Shown in pieces: positions 22,496 to 35,731 of a stretch of 60,000 nucleotides of DNA (position 1 is its first letter; each line of letters starts with the position of its first letter). Below the pieces are notes generated by a model. It had not been told where the DNA came from, did no database searches, and saw only the letters and a program-made list of their open reading frames with translations. The translations under genes and the position numbers were made by a program. Origin of the DNA: Lineus longissimus (Eukaryota; Nemertea; Pilidiophora; Heteronemertea; Lineidae); contig NC_088310.1 in NCBI RefSeq assembly GCF_910592395.1, positions 26,059,491 to 26,119,490 of the forward strand, read 5' to 3'.

Positions 22496-22794
22496 TACTT
22501 TCAATTTTCTGTGTTCTGTAGATCATCAATATCGTAACTCCCATCGTCATTACCTGATCTGTCTGGGCACACACTTTCCAGTTAATAGAAGAACGAGGAG
22601 GAACGACTAGTTCTTTAAGACTTTAAGTCACCCCTTCCTCGAGTTCCACTTTGGTATTGGATTCCTGTCTCGCGTCTGAAGCCACTCAAACTTCCAGGCA
22701 ATTCCATTAAAGTGATCAACTTTAATCCTTGCTGAAAGGAACCGTCGGCTGGTTCTTTCAAAACAGCAACCAGTCAACTTTCTGCATTAGAAAA
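22491..22794 (+). other. Candidate non-coding first exon (5' UTR) ending at a splice donor
   Basis: From the proposed start to GAAAA|GTAAGA at 22,795 there is about 300 bases with no long open frame, as expected for a 5' UTR exon. It contains a small stem-loop (GAAAGGAACC ... GGTTCTTTC, about 22,733-22,761). No downstream coding exon was recognised, so the gene is unknown and the call rests on the promoter-donor pairing. Confidence 0.25.
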
Positions 22795-22799
22795 GTAAG

Positions 22800-25700
22800 A
22801 ACCGACTCACAGGTGACATGTGTGTAAATGAGACTTATTTTTACCGGTATTTGCCGAGGGAACGAAATTAAATGTCAGAGCCCCATCCTGGCCTTATTAG
22901 AGGTTTTATAAGGAAATCCAAAGAAGTAATTAATTTTATCACAGACAACTTATTTAGATATGATATTGTTAAAAAATTATAACTATTAAACGTTGGTTAC
23001 TCTAAGACTAAAGATAACTCCTTAAAGTAAAACCGTGAGAGTAATTTGACTATCAAACTGTCTTGCTCAGATCAAAGCCTTCACTTCGAGAACGCTTTCA
23101 GAGTGACAGACATTCCTGCGGATAGGCTGCCCCAAACCGTTCAGCGATAATCACCGAAGAATGCCAAATAGGCAGGCTAAGTGCTCCTAAGAGGTATGGT
23201 AATTGAGTTAGAACGGTTTTTCTGTCAGACCAAAGAAGTCAATTGATTTTTGTTGTTTATCACCCTCTTTAAGGGCAGGTAGTTACTTCCGCAAAAATAT
23301 GGATCCAAAGTAGAATTAGTCGCAAAGTACGACGAAGGGGATTGGGATAATCACAATTCCACGAAGCCATCGTAATTGATAGAATATAATAGCATATACC
23401 GAGAGGGATAGGTGTTCATCTATGTTGTGTGTAAAATTTACGTATAAATACGTTTTGAAACAACGTTACGCACTTGTCACCATAATAATAAATTGGCTAA
23501 CTAAATAACGATATTCATATACATTTGTATAATCACAAATGATGCTATGTGACAAAGATGAAGTCATTCATATTCGGATGGCTGGTCGAGATTGGTTCAA
23601 TCAACTTCCAAATGTCACTAAAGTTTACCTTTGTTCAGCTGGAGTAGCATAAGGACAACATCATTATATTTGAATCAGATCTTCATGACATTTGCTTTTA
23701 GGCTAAAAAGTATATTTTACTACTCTTATTGACTTGAACTTTAGCTTACGAGAAAATGACATTTAACAATCGCCAAAAGCATACTTAAGTTTGATAGGAA
23801 ATGTTTTGTCGGCGGCAAGTGTCATACCACCTGAATCATCTGAAAGGTAGATTGCCAACTATTCCTTCAAGTAAGTAGCCAACTTGCTTGATAGGAAGAT
23901 AAAGCTCCCCAGTGGGGGCAGACTCCGAGCTGTCAGTATTCAAACATGTCCTTGTTCTCGTCAGGCTCTCGCCGAAAATGGGTGAGGGTTTTCATCATCT
24001 TCCATCTTTCATCATCAGTTAAAACCTTGTATTCGTTGTAATTAGTTCACCGGCAAGAAAACTGCAATAGGTTATAGGGAAAAAGACATTTTATTTTTGT
24101 AAAAAAAGTCTTGGTTAACTGGCTCAAAATTATGTGACAAGAACCAGACATCAACCTTCAGTGGCCTTACCTAAACAAATCATCGTTTTAATTTTACGGC
24201 ATACTGTTTCAAAGCACTCCATAATTCCTAAACACTATAGTTTTTCGCAAAATTACTGAATTATACCATCTTATAAAGCGAATGGCTATAATTATTCATA
24301 ATAGCTGATTCACTGAGAGATTACAATTATAATTACTTAAACTGATTATCAGATAGGAACTTTTTTTAACGTAGAAGTGCATTTCAAGAAGAGACTCGAA
24401 TTGGGTGGGAGGAGGAATCCGTAGCGAGAAGCATAGACAATGCTTTGAATCTGAGACGATATATGGAAAAGGCGCCGGTTCACCTTGTTGACATACTGAA
24501 TCTAAAAAGAAGAAAAAACGAATTTGATAACTTTACCAATTATAGTAAGGGTGGTAATTATCTTGGTGCCTTGTTATTCCCATAGGCAGTTTTTGTTATT
24601 GAAATTATGGCCTTCTTCTCTTGAAAACATATTGTGCCGTCTTCACCAGCAAATTGTCCAAATTATCCCTTGTCCAGATTGAGCATTTTCGTCATCACCT
24701 GTGATAATGAGGTGTCTGGATACCTTGTTATAGTCTCCTTGTCAGACATTTCAGTTCTTCCCCCACAATTTTATAAGTCTCAACCAACATATCACGAGTT
24801 AGTTCAATGTGGCCTCTGCAGGCGTTTTGGAATTTAGTCGGGGATATCGCTGCTTATTTCTCGCTAAACTGATTTCCCCAACCTAATCTCTCACGCGCTT
24901 GATAAATAGTTTATTCAGGATAGGCCAATCCATTGTGACTCCTATAATCTCAGACAATGCCTGCTTTCCCACCCATGCCGAGGCTCACCCACGCAATACC
25001 TTTATTTGCACTTACCTTTATTTGCCCTGAACAATGGGAATAGGTGTGAGAGGGCTTTGTTCAAAGACAATAGACGTGTATATGGCAAGGAAAATTCTGA
25101 CCCGGTCTTAACCGGGTCGAATTAGTGTAATGGCCACTTGTACAGCCTACGGATTTTGACCGGAATACCTCATTTGAGAGTTTCGACACTAATTTCCTGC
25201 ATCTTCTTCTCATTAGCGGATTTCAGAAGACGCGACGTACAAATGATGAAACCCGAAATAACGTCTTGAGCGGAAGGCGGCTATCAAGAGAAACCGTTGA
25301 ATACGCTGTACACGTGGCATCTATTTCCTCTCTTCAAACCCGCCGGAAATTGGCTAAATCGGAGAGAGGGTAATCATATCGCGGACCCTATAATCGCATT
25401 TTGGCACACAAGGCACCAAGAGTGCAAAATTCCTTTAACGAGACTGTAAGCTGAGGCAGTAATCATCCGGCATATGCCTGCAGATCTACTTTTATCAGCA
25501 CTGTCTACCTCATTAAAAAGACATTTCACGCCAAATGACACTGATAAAAGCATAAATGAATAGCGAACAAACCTTTTGATTATATAAAAAAGGTGTAGGA
25601 AAAAGCTGATCTGGCAGCTAGTTCGTTTCACATCAATAAGATAGACTAGAAATTCTTAAATATTAGGCAGTTGCGAGACTGGTTCTTTGGGACAATATCA

Positions 25701-28700
25701 ATATTATCAAAACGTCTAGAATATTGAATCTCTTGATATTAATTTTACAAAAATCTCCAAACTATTGGTTCTGTTGATTACTCGCACAGCTGAGCCCGAA
25801 ATAGAAACGGTATTCCTGGCCGTCGATCCGTATGATATATCAATCTTCTGATACAGAATCCATATAGAGTTTGTTGGTTCATAATCTCAGTGTAACGCTC
25901 TAAACCGAGACAGCGATATTGGAAAACTTAGATTCGTTTTCTTATTGCTGGATTGTGACTATAGATTGGCATCAGGTCGATAGACACCAATTGAAAAATA
26001 TGTCCCAGCAACTATGCTCCCGGCATCGCCTACGGAGACATCAGTTTATACAGACGCGGAAGAGCACTCCGTTTTTCACCGACGATTCCAGTTCTTATCC
26101 TGACTAACCACGTATCATGTATCGTCTTTTTCTGAAGATATGTCAAGCATGAAGAAGATGTAAAAATCTTGTTGTTGAAATTGACACTTCCATGTTCGAA
26201 GTCTAATTGCAAAAAACTCGACTTCTGTGACAACCAATATCAGCCAATATGTTTGACAAGGTTTTGTTTCGTTAATTTTCTGAGTGGCTCAATCTTTATT
26301 TCCAGGTGATGACAAAATACATGTATTGACATGTTTAGTTGTTAGAGTGAAGGAATAGAACTATGGGCATAATAGCAATTAAAATGTTGGCAGTTTTTTC
26401 GAGTTTTTGAGACATGAAGGGCACACTAGAAACCTCTGAGATTCTCTTATGTTTACTGCCAGAGAACCAGCCAACCAAACTAAAACATCATAATTATAGA
26501 ATAACAAGCGGTGATGAAAAAGGCCCAGTCAATATTTCTTCAATAAAAAGAATACCACAATCTCCCACAACAGGTTCCTTATATCAAGTTATGCTAATCG
26601 CTGCGATCACGAATAATTTCAAACTTGATCTCCAGACATTACAAATCACAGCAAACAACATCGCTGCCTTCCAACCGTGCATACGCAAGGGATGAAACTT
26701 TTTATGCAACTGTTCTGAATGACGTGGAACGACTACCAAATAGCATGATTCAAAGTTTTAGTAAGACTCTCACGAATGGGAAGCTTATTGGCAGCAATCT
26801 CGAATTTACGAGAATTAGCTGATAACGAGGTGAAGCTCCGAGTGTTCCCGTAAGTATTACTGTTTGCCTATCTGTTTTCCTATTGACAACCGTTGCAATA
26901 TCAGAACGGAGATCCTAAGCTTGGTGAATATAAAGCCCGTAAACAGTCCATTTCCTTGAGTCCTTTTTGGCTCCCCATACCGCTGGACTCATACCGCTCC
27001 CATTGTTAAATTTCTTATCATAATCATCGCGTTAAGAAAAACGTAAATTGTAGCAATAACACCTACTCTGATGGAAGAAATTAGATACACTTTCTCCTTC
27101 TTGAGACGATAACTGCCGTCAGTTATACCGGCCTGCTATATTTTACTCAGCAATAGGATCCAATAAAGGTTACACTTTATAATGGAGGCTGTCCTTAAAC
27201 ACCCCTGTTTCAGTAGAACTCAGAGCCCGGTTGTCACTGACGCTGATGATGAGGGCTGATCATGTTTCTTCATTTTGGCCAGAAAAAAACCAAGTGAAAA
27301 CAATATTTGGACTTGACATTCGAGTGTCGCGTAAACGAATGGTACAGGACTTGATGAGACGACAGACCTTCGTAGTTCGAATTTCGTCTTTCGTAAGGGT
27401 TGCCAAACCTATACTATTCAAGTCTCACAGATCTGCATTTCGTTCCGTACAAATCTATCAAAGCTACGAATCAATACCATGTTTCCTCTCCTTTCTTGAT
27501 TAACATTACGGACTTGAATACACGGAGGCTTCGTTTACATGTAACACAATAACATGTGTGATATGAGACCTTGCAAAACTGCATTACATCTATATTCCAT
27601 TTGCGAACACTGCCCTTCTGCGCACTTACGGATGGCTGTAGACATTCAGAAGAAAATTAACCGAAATGAATTGAGCAGTAAAGATACAAGCCGAAAAAAT
27701 CGAGCAGTTTTATAGCAAGCGATGCCAATGTTTAAAAGCCATTACGTTTGAAGTGTTTAAATGGTGTTACCCCAACGACGCTCCCCTTCTCAAGCCCAGC
27801 GGTGCAGAACGCCAAGCGGCTCATTGCCTCGTAGATCGCACTGCAATAAAACGTTACTTTATGGCCGCATGGGCGTGATATTGGCACGCAAGGAATGAAA
27901 GACCCTGCGTAGTTCCCAGAAAGAACAACACTATCGGTGTACTTATACATGTATGGTAGATGAAAGTCATCACCAGGGTGTTAGCGGAAATATAGTGGCC
28001 AAGGCGCCGCTATCACTTCCGCAAAGTTGATGGAGCTTTTGATACTAATGGTAAGTCACAACTCCTTTTGAAACAATCTGAATCTGAGGGATGATAAGTG
28101 GAATGCATTTCATCATTAACCAATTCTTCGTCGTATCAGTGAAATATGCCAGTCGCACTGTCGCTGGAAACTCGTCAAACAATTTCAGAAATATAGTTTA
28201 CTTATGAAACAGGAAAAGAACAAGCATATTGATGGAATGAGGATACGATACTGAGCCAGATACTGTCAGCTGTGAGATGTGAATAGGAAAAAAAGAGGTT
28301 CGAGACCCGGAGCGCTTTGTTGACGCTCCTGCCAGCATAGATCTAACAAGAAGCAAAATTCGAATTCTGCATTCTTTAAATGATCAAAGATTTCTCTACT
28401 GTCTCGGTTTATTAGCTTTAGGAAAAAGTTATGATTGTAACAGCCAGCTGCTGTCAAACGCAATCGGAAAATAGAGCTGTGCGTTCTGCTTACGCTTTTG
28501 ATGTAATATTGATCTATGAAGAAGTAAGATTAGAATAAACTTTATATCTGATTCGAAATTTTTTGTTTGGTTACTCTGCGTATGAAGTATTTCAGCCAGC
28601 CAAATGTGATGCTTATCATATACTCACTAAACCATCTCGAAAACATACTTTTGCGTTCTTTTTGAATGAAGATAAAAGCGTTGACAAGTGCATTTCTTTC

Positions 28701-30697
28701 CTGGAGTAACCAAAGGTTGTGAGAGACACTGGCAAGTCGTCATTCATTTCCAGGAACTCTTCCTAAAGTAACTGATAATGCAATACATAATGTCATAGTT
28801 CGTGTCATGTTTTCCATCAGATAGTATAATGTCCTGTCTTAGGAAATAAGGAGTTGCAAGTGAAACCGTGCTCGGCCTTTAGCTAATATATTATAAGGAA
28901 TATCTGGAGATCCACCAAAAGATTGCTGAATGTCACTGACGACTTCTTGTTTTCAAGAAACAACTTGTCTCAAATGGATCTTATTTTGGAGCATAAGTCT
29001 TCAGGTCTCGTTCTTAATTCTTTGATATCTCCAAATGTAGCGACACAAAAGTTAAACCTTCGGCCTCATATAATTGCAATTCTTCGTTATCTCTGCTTTG
29101 ATCACCATGGTATTAAGAACCGTGTATCAAATATCAAATAAATTGTTAATTAAATCATTGTCTTAACTCTGAATATCAAAAGAAAAGCTTAGTTTGAGTA
29201 TCAACAATGCGCTGACCAGGGAATGAATTGACATACTCAGCTGATCGTTACAACTGTACATGTCAAAGTACATTTCTGGAGAAGGACCGAGGGATCTATT
29301 TTTTGTGTTCTGTGGCTTTCATTGCAAGATTTTAATGGATTCAGTCATGTCAGAACTGTCAACATTTATCTCAACGATTGCTAATCAACTTCTATTTCTG
29401 CATTCGCTGCTGCAGGCGATTCGAACTTAATCCAAACCTTTTACCGCAAACATATCAAGTTTACAACCATTAGCTACGCGCAATTGATGCAACTGAACAG
29501 TGGGGTGCTTTCACTGAAGTAAAGTTTATCAATTTTGGGTTTGATTAAGAAAGAAATATACATATAAGAGGGAACATGAAATCGTTTAGACCAGTCTTTC
29601 AAATATCACTGGAAAGACTCTGATTAGACCCTGAACATTCGTCGAAGACAACAATAGAGCCACCTTGTTGAAAACAAACTGCAATTTGGCTATCAAAATA
29701 AACAAATTTAAACGTTTCTAAAAATATATCTCTTTGGTTCTGGCCATGTTCCATGGTGCAAAATCCAAGGCACGATCGCTTTACTCATGATAAATAAGCT
29801 TATGTACCTTTTCCTGAAGATTTAACAGTCATGTAGTTCTTCATTTTTCATGATAAGTAATGCAAGTCAGCAACAGCTTGAAAATAAGTTACATAATATG
29901 ACATAGACTGTTGCGGACTTGAAGAAACCCTTGGGCAGTCATGCTAACAGTTCCCAAACCGATTGCGCGGTGTCCTTTAGGAGTCTGTATGGCGGACGCG
30001 TGGTCCCTGGCGTCCGCCCCTGACTTCAACCCAATCAATCAAGCTGTATCACATAGGTGCAGACTCCAGACCGGAGCTTCCCCATCATCAATGATGAATG
30101 TTCTATGATGATACAGCTAACTTGTAAATTGATCGCATTGAAAATCAGACAATTTGTACACGATAGCCTAACATTGCTTGTTATTTATGACTGTCATATC
30201 ATAATCCGTTCGACAATTAAAAGGCTTTGAGGAATAGGTTAGATAAGACCTTTCTTAGATTGAGAAAGGGGCAGTGAGTAATTTTTATTGAATCTACAGT
30301 TGACGACTTTTATGCAGCTGGCGTCTATGGAAGCAGAACCCAATCATTTGCTGACAACAATTTAGCCGAATGTGAGTTGCGTATCCCGGATAAGTCCCAT
30401 AAAGAGAGACTCTATGATGGTCGCAGATTGCCAACCCCATTGTTTATTCCAGTCGGCTGACTTTAATCATGGCATCGTATATTTGGCAATACCAATGAAG
30501 GGAACTCTGCGGTATACTGACGTATAAATCTCTGAATTGGCCTCTCTATTTTGAGCAGTTTTTCTCGTACATCTGCTTTTAGGAATCTGAACCACTGCCG
30601 TATGTGTAACTAGAGTAAATACGAATTACCAATTATTGCGTCAGGTGGCACCTATAAATTTATAATTGGCGAAATGTTTTAGCTCTTATATCCAAGA
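22800..30697. other. No supported gene in about 8 kb
   Basis: Long AT-rich tract. The open frames here (longest about 93 codons) lack signatures. A B-box-like word GGTTCGAGACC at about 28,299 has no A box at the right distance. A minus-strand frame at 27,732-27,950 is more GC-rich than its surroundings but unrecognised. Possibly intron or intergenic. Confidence 0.45.
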
Positions 30698-30847
30698 AAA
30701 GGTATTATCGTGTTTTGATAAATGCAGTTTTACGCATGCCGACTGGAGTGGTGTTACATGTTTCATGCATGCAAAGGTATTAGCGTGTTTTGATAAATGC
30801 AGTTTTACGCATGCCGACTGGAGTGGTGTTACATGTTTCATGCATGC
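30698..30847 (+). repeat. Tandem duplication, 75-bp unit x 2
   Basis: The unit starting GGTATTATCGTGTTTTGATA at 30,701 recurs at 30,776 (GGTATTAGCG...) with one substitution seen. Because 75 is a multiple of three, an open frame across it repeats a 25-residue unit (CFDKCSFTHADWSGVTCF). That repetition comes from the duplication and is not evidence of a protein. Confidence 0.9.
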
Positions 30848-30849
30848 AA

Positions 30850-32630
30850 ATTTGCTGAACTTTATATTTATGGTACATGTACTTGTATACCTGTCTACAA
30901 AGCGGCAATGTTGAAATTTACTTCAGTATGTACAGCGCCTTCAGCAAGTATGCAATCAGAATTTTCAAAAAGACGAAAGATGTTATTTTTAAGGAACGGC
31001 GCTGCCCATTGCCGAGAAAATGAATGAAAAAGAACTTACCAGAAGGAGCGCATCTTATCAGTTATTCCGTTAAAAAAACGGCAAAAATTCTCTAGATACA
31101 TATATATGATACACAGTAACAATTGAAAGATACGACGATGATCGATTAATACAACACGTATATATCCAGTTGATTACTTAGGATGGGATATTCCAAGCTG
31201 CACAAACATTTTCCTGACTAATAGCGGTCGTGTAGCCCTATGTTCACAACAGATGCTCGCTGAAGAAGCAAATCTCGCAAATTCACCTCGGAAAGTCAGT
31301 CATCTAGTTTGGTGTTGTTCTTGTTTTTGAACTTTATTTTATTTAAAAATGAGCGTGAAAGAAACTTGAAATGAAAAATCCTTCAAATTGAGGCGCTCTT
31401 ATTATTGAATTTGTCAAACGCAGCCGTGATACCCGTCGATATCTTACTTTAATCCATACTGAAAAAAATATCCATAGATTTCTTCTTCCCAGCGTAAGCG
31501 GTACCGATGCTATTGATTGGCGTTGCCCCTGTAGCTCTCAAATGTCTCGCGAGCAGTGGCTTCAGTAACAACAATGGCAACAAGCAACACTACCCGACAT
31601 GCCAAGCGCGGAGCACGCGATATTCTGACCACGTGATGCGATCAATGGCTACAAACATGGGTGAGATTAAATCCTGGTTCATCATTCACTGTGCTGTCAA
31701 TAAAGCGGGTTTTCTTGGCGGGGCAGGCAGGATTTATGACCTGGTGGCATCTGTTTCGAACAGCCCGTAATAAGTATTGCGCTATAAACCACGGGCTAGT
31801 GTACGAGATTAGCGAAATAAACTCTTGGTCAAGCTTACTCCTGGCTATAATCTTGATTCAATACGTTTATGTCTGTGCCCAAGGACCTTACCACCAATCT
31901 CATGATGAAACATATGTTATCACGTGATATACCATACATGTACATATCATTTCAGAATAGTTGCTGACATATAAGTAATCAGTAAAATTCTCTAAGCATG
32001 GACCATGAACTTTGTTGTCGAAAATCAAGGCATTTTCTTGCAAACGTCTTGTGAAGCAAACAGCTTTAAGCTCGAGACTGAGCGGACTGGGAATTAGCTG
32101 GGATCGTATCCTAATACGAAAAAAGGAAACCCGGAAATGGTTTCTCCTTGATCAATAGCGACTCAAACGTAAGATCCTGTTCCGTCGCTGCAACTGCTGG
32201 CTTATCTTACATTAGGCCGTCTATTATACATGCGAGAGATAAGCCTCGCACCCGAGACCTCACCCTGATGTCGTTGTTGCTGATACTAAGTAGCTTAATT
32301 TACTGCGATTTCAGGAATTTGACTGCGCATGGAGGCATTGGTTGTTTGTGTCGATCTCACGAACAGCAGGAGAAATCCCAGATCTCCTTTGAAATCGAGA
32401 GCTATAACAGCCTGTATCATCAATAATGGAAATGATGCGGGAAATGATGGTGATGACAAGAACGACCACAGCAATAACAGGTCTTTCACGAATGTGCCTC
32501 CATTCAGTAACCTTGAGTATATTTGTCCATCGGATGTAAATAATTTGGCAAGAGGGCTTACAATTGGACTGTTGATTTTAAAGACAACTTGTTTTCATTA
32601 CCCATATGGCATTAAGCCCAAACGGCTCAT
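30850..32630. other. No supported gene
   Basis: Open frames at 31,507-31,927 and 32,148-32,489 are unremarkable. No splice-supported exon or repeat seen. Confidence 0.45.
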
Positions 32631-32635
32631 TTCGA

Positions 32636-32799
32636 AATTCGAAATTCAAAACTCGGCTCGAACTTCAAAACTTGACTGTAGAATTTCAAAACTCGACTTC
32701 GAAATTCAAAACTTGACTGTAGAATTTCAAAACTCGGCTTCGAACTTTAAAACTTGATTGTAGAATTTCAAAACTCGACTTCGAAATTCAAAACTTGCT
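32636..32799 (+). repeat. Minisatellite, 41-bp unit, about 4 copies
   Basis: Units contain the alternating half-units TTCAAAACTTGACTGTAGAA and TTTCAAAACTCGACTTCGAAA. The marker TGTAGAA occurs at 32,677, 32,718 and 32,759, giving a 41-bp period. The half-units resemble each other, so the array probably grew from a 20/21-bp ancestor. Confidence 0.9.
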
Positions 32800-33527
32800 T
32801 AACATCTGATCCTAGGTGCTGTCAAGCTGTCACCCAACGTAGAATAAGAAACAGTTGTACGGGCTAGGGTTATCTTTAATCAAGTCAATGTAACGTGAGA
32901 GCAGCAGGTTTTAATGGTGGATAAGATTACTTGCTATGTGATCGACGCCACAGGCTGTTTATAAAAAGAGGAAGACCTTAAACGTCAGACAGAACGTGAT
33001 GGCTCGTTATATCAGGCTCAGGTGTTATCGAAAGAGATAATGATCATCCTTGGATGCCTCGATCAGTTTCGTCACCAGCTGGTACTGTAGGGATTTTTTA
33101 GGTTTCAAAGTTCTATTGATAGAAAATGTTCACGTTCACCATCCTTGACTGTGGCAACCATTCATGCACTTCGTGGTCAGATTGCATGTAGACATTGCCA
33201 TTAGTCTCATCCGACATGTCAGAGTTTTTGTTATAACATGACAATCCTTGCAGCCAAGGCGAACTGTTCCAATTACGTGAAAGGCATGGATCCCTTTATC
33301 TCGTCAAGAAAGTAGATGTTGAACTAAGATTTTGATTACGTACATGTGTGTACAAATGCTGCAAGAAGAGGAAAGACGAAGCGCCTTCCTTGCTTTCTAG
33401 TTGCCGTAATAACTTTGTAAATACAGCCGTAGACGTTTCACAGAGTGCCAGTGCGCGACAGCTTTGTCTACACCGGCGGCTGGTGAAGTAACCTTAACCT
33501 GACTGGATAACATCCCTGCCCACTTAC

Positions 33528-33756
33528 CGGTATTGCAATGTGCCGTGGGGAACAGACGTGTTTGACTGTTTCCCATATTCCAGTGTCAACCTAGAGATAA
33601 TAGTTATTGATAGACAGTTTAGCCATGATATTTCAAGACGGGGAAAAAGAGGCATACATGTCGATCTGATTTCAACGTTCACCAACAATACAATGAGGGG
33701 AACACTAGAAATGGAGGCACTCGACCAACCAACCGCGGTACAGTGCGCAGACAGCG
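33528..33756 (-). CDS. Candidate internal exon with consensus splice sites, unrecognised
   Basis: A 229-base segment begins after an excellent acceptor (TTTCTTGTCTCCAG) and ends at a consensus donor (ACCG|GTAAGT). Only one of three frames is open through it (phase 1 in, phase 2 out). It encodes about 75 mostly hydrophobic residues with three Cys. The opposite strand is also open over 33,511-33,962 and reads with a more protein-like composition (for example VNLEIIVIDRQF and RGTLEMEALDQP). That strand also has an acceptor-like CCATATTCCAG at 33,582. I cannot decide which strand, if either, is coding. Confidence 0.2.
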
Positions 33757-33962
33757 CTGGAGACAAGAAATACAAGCCTCGGTTATGGAGATGTTATGGA
33801 GATTCAGCTACTGAATGCCTTCAATCTGTTGCCAAACTCGGTCCATTTGATTTTTCAATTAGTTATACTATCAATCGATCCCCAGACCTATCCACAGCTC
33901 TATTTGGAAATCTGTTAACAAACTATGTACCACAATCTGTCCGCCGGAATCCAATATATTAA

Positions 33963-35639
33963 CTAGAGCATTGGGTTTGATATTGGCTGGGTAAGTGAGT
34001 TATATGATGTTTTGATGTCCAAGACTATTTGTCAGGATTTATGTGTCTATTACACCCGTACGATCGTAACCGGGGAATGTAGAAGAGATGGAAATGTCTG
34101 CCGCTGTCAAATCAGTTTCGGAAGTAAATATAGTGCGGTAGTTCTGTCATTAAGACAATCTTATTCCCCGTTTTTGTAAACACTCGTTGTGGTTGTCGAA
34201 TAAGATAAAGTGGCAGAATACAGAGTGGTTACCATGTAAGATCCATTCCCAGAAATATAATCTTGGAGTGAAGATATCACATCAACGTTCAAACTTTGAG
34301 AAATTATCTTCCCTATCGCTGGTGACAGATTCAGCATAACTTAGTCAGTCAATGACACAAGTTGATCATCAAGAGAATAAAGATAATGAAATTATAGCCA
34401 TCGTTAAATTCTCCTCGCTTAAATAAAAGCAACAACTCCATGAGGAAAAAAAGTACCATCATGACTGAACGTTTTTCCTCAAGATTTTATTCAAATTCAG
34501 TCATCTCTGAAGGTAATTACATAATGCCTGACGAAAAAAGGATTTACGGAATAAGGGTAAAGTTTACGTTTGAAGGTTGCTTCTATACCTTGACTCCAGC
34601 TGAACTCGAAGGTACGTGCTTAAAATGTAATTGGTCCATTCAACAACACTATAGTGTTGGCGTCATCGGTCATGATTTGGGAGACTGTTTGACGTAATTT
34701 GAGGCAACTGGCTGAGACACCTTTCTGAAATATCAAATTGCGACACCAACACCAATCCGCAGCTAGCCACTTTTAGGCCCGATGACAGCGCTTGGAGTGC
34801 CAAAAAGTCACTTTTTCGGGACTAATGAATTCCCAAACCGAGTGTGCGTGACGTCATAATCAAGGAAACAGCGTCTCTGATACTCGATTTGCCAAATATC
34901 GGAAGTTCGTTTGTCCGGCAAAAGCGATTTTTTAGCATTGCTTAGCGCTTTTGTCGGCTTGAAAAAAAGACTCTGAGGCCAGTCCTGTATTGATTCATGC
35001 GTCTATTGTGAACAGAGCAAGAGACCGTTGAACTTTAATTAAAGTTCCTTCCTAATCAGCACGTAACAGACTGAGGTGTAAATCGTACTGACGCCATTAA
35101 TTAGACCCCATGTGGCAGCCTGATAAACAAAACAATCGTGTTCATGTATTTTTCGTGGCTCATGCAGATAGAAATAAATAATGCCTTGGGACAGTTATTA
35201 CAAACGCAAAAACCTCACATGGAGTTCGTATATCAGTCTACAAAACGCTGCGATATTGTTGAAACTTCAATTTAGTAAGAAATTACAGAACTTTCATATT
35301 GATGCTCAACTTACAAATCTTTGAATGATAAAATCAACTCTTAAGACATCTAGCCTCACCCCTCGCCCACAAACAAATTGGAGGGAATCAGTGATAACTA
35401 AGATGCGGTGGTCTGACCCATCAGCGATATTCGGGACTGCTAATTCTGGTTTGATGAGAGAAATCGTCTCAGTCGTAAATCAATCAATCTTTGTTGATTG
35501 GTATATAAGATCTTCCCTCGAGGCCCGGTTGGGTCGGTGAGTTCGATGTTTGAGGAAAATTGCTCTGCCAGGTGGTGGCTATAGTTAGGCAAGGAACAGG
35601 AACCAAGGAACAGAGATGAGAGATATCGCAAAGTTTTTT
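33963..35639. other. No supported gene
   Basis: A plus-strand frame at 34,440-34,697 is open for 85 codons without a recognised domain. A CRE-like TGACGTCA occurs at about 34,850 without core promoter elements. Nothing else supported. Confidence 0.4.
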
Positions 35640-35731
35640 GTATGCTGTTGATTCGGTGGGTTTTTTTTCATCGCCCCAGGACAGTTTCCGTCTTTCATGA
35701 TCAAGAGTGAGGCCGTTCAGAAGACCAAGAT
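35640..35731 (-). pseudogene. YWTD (LDL-receptor class B) propeller-like exon fragment
   Basis: After a strong acceptor (TTATCTTTCTTTGC...CACCAG) the frame reads LGLLNGLTLDHERRKLSWGD and then EKKPTESTAY. This matches a YWTD beta-propeller blade (pattern NGLxxDxxxxxLYWxDxxxxxIES) of LDL-receptor/LRP-family proteins, with SWGD in place of YWTD. The blade is cut short: the next strand and a donor are missing, and the frame continues into unrelated residues to a stop at 35,484. It could be a decayed exon of an LRP-like gene or a diverged functional exon with a different end. No other LRP exon (LDLa, EGF) was found nearby. Confidence 0.4.

Noticed and set aside
26414-26822. 93- and 65-codon overlapping plus frames
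   Set aside because: A-rich composition, no signal peptide or domain, no splice support.
30666-30914. 82-residue frame with a repeated Cys-containing 25-residue unit
   Set aside because: The repetition follows from a 75-bp tandem DNA duplication; no start context, signal or homology supports a protein.
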